From the NCBI GenBank assembly GCA_002449555.1, contig DJXA01000085.1:9026-21700 (forward strand): 12,675 nucleotides of DNA. The letters are read 5' to 3'. Below the pieces are notes generated by a model. The model saw nothing but the letters and a program-made list of their open reading frames with translations, was not told where the DNA came from and did no database searches. Position numbers and translations under genes: made by a program. The DNA is from Atopobiaceae bacterium UBA7016 (lineage in GTDB: Bacteria; Actinomycetota; Coriobacteriia; Coriobacteriales; Atopobiaceae). Shown here one piece after another: positions 7,339 to 12,675 of the stretch (position 1 is its first letter; each line of letters opens with the position of its first letter).

Positions 7339-7881
7339 ATGCGCGCTCGGGCACGAAAAGACTCACCTTTCACCCTGCTTGCGGTGCTTGCCGCGACCTT
7401 GGTCGTGGCAAGCGTCCTCGGCCTTGCCGCAAGTCGGCTTGCTCTTGTGGTGCTTGGCGAGAACGCCGACGAAGGCACCGTGGGTGACGAACGACCGCTC
7501 TCCGCAGAAGGTGACACAGTCTCCGGCCTTACCGATGTCCCGCCGGTTTCGCTCGTAGAAACCCTTCCGTCCGAGCTCTCGGGGATGGAGCAACTCGTGT
7601 CCGATGACGTTACCACGTCACAAGAGGCGCTGCCTGTGCCTGAAGCGGCACAGGACGTGCTCATGGAGTACCAGGCACGAGGCAATTGCCTGCTTTGCGA
7701 GGCTGGCTACTTGGACCTGCAGGGCAACGTCTGGGCATGTGTGGTGCAAGGGGATGGTTGGGTCGAGGTGCAGGTCGTGAGGTCGATTGAGGACGGGCGA
7801 GCCAGCGAGCTGACGGCTATTCACATGGACGCGGCAAGCTGGGCGCGAGAGCTTAACGAGGTGCTAGGTGAGGAATTGTGA
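7339..7881 (+). CDS. Membrane-anchored protein of unknown function in the tad locus, CLLC motif
   Basis: I do not recognise the family. The 180-residue product has a basic N-terminus (MRARARK) and one membrane segment (about 12-38, LLAVLAATLVVASVLGLAASRLALVVL). A long acidic, low-complexity stretch (about 40-95) leads to a small C-terminal domain with GNCLLCEAGYLDLQGNVWACVV (about 114-135) and VQVVRSIEDGRASELTAIHM. The topology suggests an exported domain on a stalk. Three cysteines (CxxC plus one) could form a disulfide or bind a metal or haem; no CxxCH is present. The start codon directly abuts the flp stop, so it is probably co-translated with pilin. It could be a pilus anchor, a minor subunit or a chaperone; none is proven. 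Confidence 0.75.
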   Translation: MRARARKDSPFTLLAVLAATLVVASVLGLAASRLALVVLGENADEGTVGDERPLSAEGDTVSGLTDVPPVSLVETLPSELSGMEQLVSDDVTTSQEALPVPEAAQDVLMEYQARGNCLLCEAGYLDLQGNVWACVVQGDGWVEVQVVRSIEDGRASELTAIHMDAASWARELNEVLGEEL

Positions 7882-7882
7882 G

Positions 7883-8110
7883 ATGCGCGTGCGATTTCCA
7901 TGCTTGTCGGGAGCGGAAGGAGAACGGGGGCAGTCGACGGTTGAGCATGTGCTCGTTTTCTTTGCGTTCACGGCAACCATCGTGGCCCTGGGAGTCATGT
8001 GGCGAAGCGTCCGTGACGGGTCGTTGCTGCGGCTGTGCATTGAGTCCCTCTCGCACGGCCTCACGCTTTCAGGAGGCTTGGGGTCGGCTCAGGACGTCGT
8101 GCTGTACTAG
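7883..8110 (+). CDS. Short TadE/Flp-like pseudopilin ORF
   Basis: The 75-residue product begins MRVRFPCLSGAEGERG and then has a prepilin-type site: cleavage after Gly16 would leave QSTVEHVLVFFAF, with Glu at mature position 5. A hydrophobic helix follows (VLVFFAFTATIVALGVMW) and then a short tail without a recognised domain. Position 6 is His rather than the usual Tyr or Phe. It is longer after the helix than Flp but far shorter than TadE. It may be a minor pilin, or the head of a disrupted TadE gene (see the 19-bp repeat). ATG 7883 has GAGGA 8 nt upstream and starts one base after the previous stop; the in-frame GTG at 7868 overlaps that gene. Confidence 0.65.
   Translation: MRVRFPCLSGAEGERGQSTVEHVLVFFAFTATIVALGVMWRSVRDGSLLRLCIESLSHGLTLSGGLGSAQDVVLY
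7927..7945 (+). repeat. 19-bp direct repeat, copy 1 (prepilin motif GQSTVE)
   Basis: GGGGCAGTCGACGGTTGAG occurs here and again exactly at 8162-8180, 235 bp downstream. In this copy it encodes GQSTVE of the 75-aa pseudopilin ORF. The bases flanking each copy differ, so identity is limited to the motif. Confidence 0.95.
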
Positions 8111-8615
8111 GTCACGGCGGTGCGGTGCTACCGAAAGCATTGCGCGGCTTGGGGCAAGCAAGGGGCAGTCGACGGTTGAGGCGGCCGTGCTTCTTCCCTC
8201 CGTCATGCTCCTGCTCGCGCTGCTGCTTCAACCGGCGTGCCTGTTGTATACGCGCATGGTGATGCGCTCGGCCGCCTCTGAATGCGCCCGCACGCTCGCA
8301 ACCGCGGCAAGCGGTGACGAGGAGGCCTGCAAACGATTCGTGCTCCGTCGCCTGAAAGCGGTTCCCGAAGTCTCGGTCTTCCACGTTGGCGGGGAGTCTG
8401 ATTGGGACGTCTCGCTCTCGTACGCAGAGGGCGGGCAGACGGTGACGGTCTCTGTCGTGGGACACCTTCGGCCGCTTCCGCTGATGGGCGTGACGGCTCG
8501 TGCGTTTGGGAAAAGCGAGGGCACCCTCGTGGTGCTTGAGGCCGAGGTGACGGAGCGGGTAAGGCCCGCCTGGTTTGGAGGAAGCTATGCTGACTGGCAA
8601 AAGATCTGGGGCTAA
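8040..8615 (+). CDS. tadE: TadE-like pseudopilin, start codon uncertain
   Basis: TadE-type proteins are prepilin-peptidase-processed pseudopilins needed for Flp pilus formation. The certain part begins near 8142: ARLGASKG, then mature QSTVEAAVLLPSV with Glu at position 5, a hydrophobic helix (LLPSVMLLLALLLQPACLL) and an exported domain of about 115 residues (TRMVMRSAASECARTLATAA, WDVSLSYAEGGQTVTVSVVG). The start is a puzzle. No ATG, GTG or TTG lies in frame between 8043 and the motif. The nearest canonical choice is TTG 8040, without a ribosome site and giving a 42-residue leader; GTG 8013 and ATG 7947 are further back. ATT at 8139 would give a normal leader of 9 residues. A frameshift from the upstream ORF, or a mutation, is also possible. 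The 3' end overlaps the next gene by 29 bp. Confidence 0.72.
   Translation: MSPSRTASRFQEAWGRLRTSCCTRSRRCGATESIARLGASKGQSTVEAAVLLPSVMLLLALLLQPACLLYTRMVMRSAASECARTLATAASGDEEACKRFVLRRLKAVPEVSVFHVGGESDWDVSLSYAEGGQTVTVSVVGHLRPLPLMGVTARAFGKSEGTLVVLEAEVTERVRPAWFGGSYADWQKIWG
8162..8180 (+). repeat. 19-bp direct repeat, copy 2 (prepilin motif GQSTVE of TadE)
   Basis: This is the exact second copy of the repeat at 7927-7945. It encodes the same residues in the TadE-like frame. The 235-bp offset is one more than a multiple of three, the same as the difference between the two reading frames, so recombination between copies would join the two ORFs in frame. Confidence 0.95.
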
Positions 8616-10641
8616 GGCTCTGACGCTGCGCGCCCCATCCGTCTCGCTCTTCATTGCAGACGATGGTGGGTACACCACCGTGGCGATGGCCGTCGCGCTC
8701 CTCGTCTGTCTGACGCTGGTCTTCTCGGCGGCCTCGGCCGAGTGGGCCATGGCAAGGTCGGCTGAGGTGCAGGAGGTGGCGGATGCCTCCGCGCTGGCTG
8801 GGTCAAACTGTGTCGCGGCCTTTTCGACGGTCTACCAGGTGCTGGATGCCTGCGTCTTGAGCCTTGGCCTTTCCGGCGTCATGGTGCTGGGTGCCGGCAT
8901 GGTGGTGTCGTCGATTCCCTTTGTCCAGGCAAAGGCGCCAGCCATTCTCGCGTCAGGTAGGCAGATCCTTACCGCGCGCAAGGGGTTTGCCACCTCGGCG
9001 GCGAAGGGACTCTCGCGTCTCGAGAAGGCACTCCCCGCGCTCATCATGGCAAACTCCGCCTCATGCGTCTCGGCAAACTGTCGTGGCGGCATGGAGTACG
9101 TGGGCTGTGCGATACCCTTTCCCCAGACCTCAGAGACCGACTACTCGTTTTTGGATGACGGGATTGATGGCACCGAGATAGAGGAGTCTGCGCAGCAGCT
9201 TCGCGAGGCAACTGCGCGCAAGGAGAAGGCCCTCAAGCGTGCTGACGAGGCCAAGCAGCGCGCCTGGACCGCCGACTGCGTGGACAGCCCCATGTGCATG
9301 AGGAGTCGTGCCCGGACTCTGGCCGGATTAGGCGGCTCGACAAACCCGAACTACCTGACGGCTGATGCCTGGAACTTTGAGTACGCCCGCGTCCGGGCGC
9401 TCAACTACTACCGCACGCGCCTTGGCATGGAGGCGCCGGAGAACGACTGGCCAGAGGAGCTGAGCAGGTCAGCCGCGCGCAGGGCCTTCTATGAGTATGC
9501 GTCTGACGCTATCGCCCACGCAACCTGCGTCGAGGGAGACCACGCCTTCATGGACCTTCCCGACCTGCCTCATAACTCCGCTACGGTGCGGGAGTCGAGT
9601 CTCTACACCGACGCACTCTGGCCGTGCACGACCGAGGGAGACGCGCGGACGCTGCACTCAACGCTTGCGTGTCCTGGGGCCACAGGGCCGTCCAGCGGCT
9701 ACGCGTCGCTTTCGGAGCTCGAGCAGGGATCGGTTGCGTGGTGTGAGACCTGCGGCATGGACGTGGGCGTCATGGGAGGGGCGGCCAACGCCTCGACCAA
9801 CATCGACAACGGGTTTGAGCACTACTGGCGCATCGTGGTCGACGCCTCAAAAGACTATGCTGCCGCGCGCAAGGAGGCCCGCGAGGCCGAGGAAGAGATG
9901 CGCACGCTTGCAGAGAAGAGCTCGAACTTCTTCAAGGAGGCCATGGAGCAGCTCTCGGTTGACCGGCCGAAGATTAAGCCCGCCGGAGCGTACGGATGCG
10001 TGAGCGTAGTCGTACGAAAGAGCGGCACCTCGGTTCCCCACGAGCTGACGGCGTCTTTCTTGAGCGGGGCCGAGCTTCCACCCGGTGTTGCCATATCTGC
10101 GGCGGCGTTGGCGCCAGACGGTTCGACCGATGGTGGAACGGTTCTTTCGCGGGCGTTTGACGGCCTCAAGGAAGGCTGGGGTGCCCCCGTGGAGTTCGTG
10201 GGAAATGTCACCGAGCTGTGGGGGAAGCTCTTGGTGGGCTATGGGTCATCGTACGAGCGCGTCTCGGGCGTTGCGGACAGCCTGTTTGATGGCGTGGGTG
10301 CTCTGTTTGGCGAGACGGTGGCCACGTGGCTTCGGGGCAAGGTGCAAAACGTGGTGGATACCAGCGGGCTCGCACCCACAGACATGCGCCTAAGAAAACC
10401 CGTCCTTGTGCGCTCTCAGCTGGTGCTTGACCAAGCTGGCATGACTACGCTCGGGCAGGCACGCACGGTGATACAGGAGCTGCCCTCAAGTGCCGACCAG
10501 ATATCGTCAACCAACTGGACAAAGATCATTGGCGAGCTTGGCGGCGGTGACTTTACTGTGGCCGAATTGCCCATTCCCGGTATCGATGGTGCCTCGATTC
10601 CGCTGACCATCGACCTCTCTAAGCTGGCAGGTGCATCATGA
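8587..10641 (+). CDS. Large TadG-like, Cys-rich exported pilus-locus protein
   Basis: The 684-residue product resembles TadG at its N-terminus: a hydrophobic helix (about 29-50, YTTVAMAVALLVCLTLVFSA) followed by ARSAEVQEVADASALAGSN, like the LQNAADAAALAAA pattern of TadG. It lacks the Glu5 of TadE/TadF at this site. A second hydrophobic stretch lies at about 88-112. The rest appears exported: a Glu/Lys/Ala-rich coiled-coil candidate at 199-227 (QQLREATARKEKALKRADEA), a Cys-rich centre (13 Cys from 75 to 471, including WCETC at 385-389), a second coiled-coil candidate at 422-455 and a C-terminal region with no known motif. I see no von Willebrand MIDAS motif, which some TadG proteins carry. 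ATG 8587 has GGAGGA 4 nt upstream; TTG 8575 is less likely. It overlaps both neighbours. It may be an anchor or tip protein. Confidence 0.75.
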   Translation: MLTGKRSGAKALTLRAPSVSLFIADDGGYTTVAMAVALLVCLTLVFSAASAEWAMARSAEVQEVADASALAGSNCVAAFSTVYQVLDACVLSLGLSGVMVLGAGMVVSSIPFVQAKAPAILASGRQILTARKGFATSAAKGLSRLEKALPALIMANSASCVSANCRGGMEYVGCAIPFPQTSETDYSFLDDGIDGTEIEESAQQLREATARKEKALKRADEAKQRAWTADCVDSPMCMRSRARTLAGLGGSTNPNYLTADAWNFEYARVRALNYYRTRLGMEAPENDWPEELSRSAARRAFYEYASDAIAHATCVEGDHAFMDLPDLPHNSATVRESSLYTDALWPCTTEGDARTLHSTLACPGATGPSSGYASLSELEQGSVAWCETCGMDVGVMGGAANASTNIDNGFEHYWRIVVDASKDYAAARKEAREAEEEMRTLAEKSSNFFKEAMEQLSVDRPKIKPAGAYGCVSVVVRKSGTSVPHELTASFLSGAELPPGVAISAAALAPDGSTDGGTVLSRAFDGLKEGWGAPVEFVGNVTELWGKLLVGYGSSYERVSGVADSLFDGVGALFGETVATWLRGKVQNVVDTSGLAPTDMRLRKPVLVRSQLVLDQAGMTTLGQARTVIQELPSSADQISSTNWTKIIGELGGGDFTVAELPIPGIDGASIPLTIDLSKLAGAS

Positions 10642-11123
10642 CGGGCCGTGAGGGAAGTGCCAGGCGGTCGGAGTCTGGGCAGATGACGGTGGAGCTTGCG
10701 GTGCTGGTGCCGATGGTGATCGTGGTTGGCCTGACCGTGTTCAACCTCATGCAGTTCATCGAGGCATGTGCCGTCTTTGACCACGTGGCGCTCGACGCAG
10801 TTATCTCGCAAGGGGTGTCGCCAAGCGGCGAGCAGGTTGAGTCAGTTGCGATTGCGCAGGTCTGCTCCTGCATAGAGGACGCGCTGGGGTCCGACCGCTG
10901 CACGGTGAACGTCGAGGCGCGCGACGTCTCGGCGGCGCTTCACGATGCGCAGGGCTTGGTGTTTCCCGTCTCGCCGCTGCTCACCGACTTCGTCTGCACG
11001 CTGAAGTTTCGGCCCTGGCCAAGCTCGTTTGTGATCGCAGGCGTTGCCTATGAAAGTCCGATTGCGCTGACACATACGCGGTCGTTCGTTGTCGATCGCT
11101 TCAGGCCTGGGGTGGTGACGTAG
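10638..11123 (+). CDS. TadE/TadF-like pseudopilin
   Basis: This is the third protein in the locus with a prepilin-type N-terminus. After a basic leader (MTGREGSARRSESG), cleavage following Gly14 would leave QMTVELAVLVPMV, with Glu at mature position 5. A hydrophobic helix (about 20-38) and an exported domain of about 120 residues follow, with VNVEARDVSAALHD and SFVVDRFRPG. At 161 residues it fits the TadE/TadF group; which of the two cannot be told from sequence alone. Four cysteines (residues 44, 75, 77 and 88) and one further on could support disulfides. The start overlaps the previous stop as ATGA. Confidence 0.82.
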   Translation: MTGREGSARRSESGQMTVELAVLVPMVIVVGLTVFNLMQFIEACAVFDHVALDAVISQGVSPSGEQVESVAIAQVCSCIEDALGSDRCTVNVEARDVSAALHDAQGLVFPVSPLLTDFVCTLKFRPWPSSFVIAGVAYESPIALTHTRSFVVDRFRPGVVT

Positions 11124-11450
11124 GTGGATGCTGAGCTCGAAAGCATGACGGTTCGTCCGTTGGTTACGTGGTGGCAGCGTCTTCGGGGCCTGTTGGGAAC
11201 GGACAGCTCCGCTGGCACGGTTGCCCTCATGAACTGCAGGTCAATCCATACGTTTTGGATGGGGTATGCGCTTGATGTCGCCTTCGTCAGGTCGGACGGC
11301 TGTGTCCTCAGAAGCATACGGGGCGTTCCTCCGTGGCGGATGGTTTCGTGCCGAGGCGCATCGTGCGTGCTGGAGCGGCCTTCCCAAGAAGGGCCGTGGC
11401 CTCAGGAGGGCAGTTGGATGCAGTGGGTTGCCGTCACCAGATGTGAGTGA
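11124..11450 (+). CDS. DUF192-family protein
   Basis: The 108-residue product shows the DUF192 pattern: LMNCRSIHTFWMGYALDVAFV at about 35-55, then GCVLRSIRGVPPWRMVSC and GASCVLERP at about 59-86. The family has a known small beta-barrel fold but no settled biochemical role; it often appears near Tad pilus genes. This member has no signal peptide, so it should be cytoplasmic. GTG 11124 directly follows the previous stop, with GGGGTGG 8 nt upstream. ATG 11145 (MTVRPLVTWWQRL) is an alternative start that would remove 7 residues. Cysteine is frequent (5 in 108 residues). Confidence 0.85.
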   Translation: MDAELESMTVRPLVTWWQRLRGLLGTDSSAGTVALMNCRSIHTFWMGYALDVAFVRSDGCVLRSIRGVPPWRMVSCRGASCVLERPSQEGPWPQEGSWMQWVAVTRCE

Positions 11451-11464
11451 GAGGAGCTGGAGCC

Positions 11465-12094
11465 ATGAGCGCCCAGTTGATAGGGGAGCGCCCGAGGGTG
11501 GGCAAGAGTTCATATCGGGTTGCCGAGACAGACGAGTTGGCAACAAAGACGTGCCCGCAATGCGGGCAGATGCTCTTTCAGGATATGAGCGTCTGCTACG
11601 GATGCTTGTATGACTTTTCGCGAGAGGGCGCGCGGCGTGTGCCGCTGCTTCCCGATCCCGTGCTCGATGGGGGAATGGAGGTTGTCGAGAGCGAGGACCT
11701 TGAAGAGGAGCCAACGCTTGTGGCCGACGATGGTGCCTCTGTGTTCGGAGGCATCACGCGTGTGGCACATGAGCCGGAGCAGGGCTTGGCGCTCTTCATC
11801 CAGACGGGTGACGTCGACCTGACCGTACCTGTTCCCAGCCAGGGTCTCATGGTCGGGCGACTGGCAACAAATGACATCGTCCTTCACTCCCGTGCCGTGT
11901 CAAAACGCCACGTATTTGTGATTCCCTGCGGGTGGACGCTCCTCGTCCAGGATCAAGGGGCCACAAATCCTGCCATCCTGAAAGGCCAGGAGGTTACCGG
12001 AGGACAAACCATGTGTCTGGGTGACACGCTCAACATCTGCGGGTCGCTCCTGACGCTTGTTGAGGGCAAGGCCGCGGTTTCCGATGCTACATGA
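11465..12094 (+). CDS. Zinc-ribbon and FHA-domain protein
   Basis: This cytoplasmic protein of 209 residues probably reads Ser/Thr phosphorylation. A four-Cys zinc ribbon (C30-PQ-C33 ... C44-YG-C47) precedes an acidic linker (about 74-90, with EEEPTLVADD). A forkhead-associated domain spans about 108-201: GR at 131-132 with ND at 136-137 (VGRLATNDIVL), SKRH at 146-149 and N168 in GATNPAILKG. These match the conserved phosphothreonine-binding positions. Thr84 in the acidic linker resembles phospho-acceptor sites of actinobacterial GarA-type proteins; that is inference. I chose ATG 11465, with GAGGAG 8 nt upstream; GTG 11447, overlapping the DUF192 stop, is less likely. It is the last gene of the run and may link kinase signalling to the pilus system. 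Confidence 0.87.
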   Translation: MSAQLIGERPRVGKSSYRVAETDELATKTCPQCGQMLFQDMSVCYGCLYDFSREGARRVPLLPDPVLDGGMEVVESEDLEEEPTLVADDGASVFGGITRVAHEPEQGLALFIQTGDVDLTVPVPSQGLMVGRLATNDIVLHSRAVSKRHVFVIPCGWTLLVQDQGATNPAILKGQEVTGGQTMCLGDTLNICGSLLTLVEGKAAVSDAT

Positions 12095-12096
12095 TG

Positions 12097-12118
12097 GCAT
12101 CAAAGCGCTTTGGTATGC
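12097..12118. promoter_or_regulatory. Palindrome overlapping an extended -10, probable operator/promoter of the DUF2207 gene
   Basis: CAAAGCGCTTTG at 12101-12112 is a perfect 12-bp palindrome, flanked by GCAT on the left and ATGC on the right (with a 2-nt offset). It ends against TGGTATGCTTAAT, which could be an extended -10 (TATGCT at 12114-12119). A central CG with AAAGC arms is typical of LacI/CcpA-family operators. No T tract follows, so a terminator is unlikely. No -35 was recognised. The assignment is inferred. Confidence 0.45.
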
Positions 12119-12166
12119 TTAATCTGTCTGTGCCAGGGTGGATAGTGCGTATGACAGGAGATGCAC

Positions 12167-12675
12167 ATGGCCCATCGAAACGCTCCGACAAGGCGCATGC
12201 TGCTTGTCGTGCTGGCTACGTTGCTGGTTTTGGTTCTGAGCCCTCGGCGTGCGCTGGCACGTGAGTACCGCATCGACCAAGTGGATATCGAGGCGACAGT
12301 CGGCTCGGACGGCTCCCTCTCGGTCAGGGAGGTGCGCGAGTTTGACTTCGACGGCTCGTTCCACGGGGTTTACTGGCGCATTCCTACGGGTTCCTATCAG
12401 GGGCGCTCCATAGACACCACGATTCTCTCCGTGGGCGAGATCGTGGACGGGAACTACGTCGAGTTCGAGCAGTCGGACTCAGGGATGGACCACACCTACG
12501 AGCTGTCGGAGTACTACTCGTACGTTCAGGTGAAGCTGTACTCGGCGCATGAGGACGAGTCTGCCCAGTTTGCCATCGTGTACCGTGACAGCAACCTCGC
12601 GACGCGCTATGACGATACCTCCGAGCTGTACTGGAAGTTCGTGTCTGACGGCTGGGACGTGGAGTCTGAGAACGT
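12167..12675 (+). CDS. Exported DUF2207-domain protein, partial (3' end off the window)
   Basis: The visible 169 residues begin with a signal peptide (MAHRNAPTRRMLLVVLATLL and on to SPRRALA), with likely cleavage after Ala31. The DUF2207 pattern follows: YRIDQVDIEATVGSDGSLSV, REFDFDGSFHGVYWRIPTG and later FAIVYRDSNLATRYDDTSEL. DUF2207 proteins are predicted membrane proteins with a large extracytoplasmic N-terminal domain and C-terminal membrane helices; their function is unknown. The C-terminal part lies beyond the window. ATG 12167 has CAGGAG 6 nt upstream. It is separated from the FHA gene by 72 bp holding a palindrome and a possible promoter, so it may be its own unit. Confidence 0.85.
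   Translation, partial: MAHRNAPTRRMLLVVLATLLVLVLSPRRALAREYRIDQVDIEATVGSDGSLSVREVREFDFDGSFHGVYWRIPTGSYQGRSIDTTILSVGEIVDGNYVEFEQSDSGMDHTYELSEYYSYVQVKLYSAHEDESAQFAIVYRDSNLATRYDDTSELYWKFVSDGWDVESEN

Noticed and set aside
1..12675. CRISPR array, tRNA/rRNA genes, insertion sequence or integrase
   Set aside because: I saw no regular spaced repeats, no cloverleaf or rRNA-like sequence, and no transposase or recombinase motifs on either strand.

Overview
The window looks like a chromosomal segment of a GC-rich, single-membrane (Gram-positive) bacterium. The gene set and protein style best suit an actinobacterium of the Coriobacteriia (Olsenella/Atopobium/Collinsella-like). That placement is an inference from remembered family resemblance, not a search. 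Support comes from a Tad pilus locus with no outer-membrane secretin gene, strong Shine-Dalgarno sites and a Gram-positive type trehalose PTS/TreR pair.

Region 1 (1-1975) is a sugar-uptake module. A minus-strand gene cut by the left edge encodes a trehalose-type PTS EIIBC transporter (treB). A divergent plus-strand gene encodes a GntR/UTRA repressor (treR). The roughly 200 bp between them holds an AT-rich -10 region and a near-palindromic CTTGCATACAAG operator candidate. A strong intrinsic terminator closes treR at about 1931-1970.

Region 2 (about 1975-2236) is a lower-GC stretch without a recognisable gene, lying just ahead of the pilus operon.

Region 3 (2237-12094) is a compact, co-directional Tad/Flp pilus locus. 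The order is cpaB (SAF-domain membrane protein), tadZ/cpaE (ParA/MinD-like ATPase with an altered Walker A), tadA/cpaF (secretion ATPase), tadB and tadC (inner-membrane platform), a hairpin, flp (major pilin), a membrane-anchored protein of unknown function with a CLLC motif, a very short pilin-like ORF, a TadE-like pseudopilin, a large Cys-rich TadG-like protein and a third TadE/TadF-like pseudopilin. A DUF192 protein and a zinc-ribbon plus FHA protein follow. Most junctions overlap by 1-29 bp or abut, so this is probably one transcription and translation unit. Prepilin peptidase (TadV/CpaA) and the secretin are not in the window.

Region 4 (12095-12675) has an intergenic palindrome overlapping a possible extended -10, then the start of an exported DUF2207 protein cut by the right edge.

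The most unusual point is at 7883-8615. The TadE-like gene has no ATG, GTG or TTG close to its prepilin motif. That motif sits on an exact 19-bp copy of the motif in the preceding 75-aa ORF. The two copies are in matching reading register, so removing the 235 bp between them would produce a normal-looking TadE gene.
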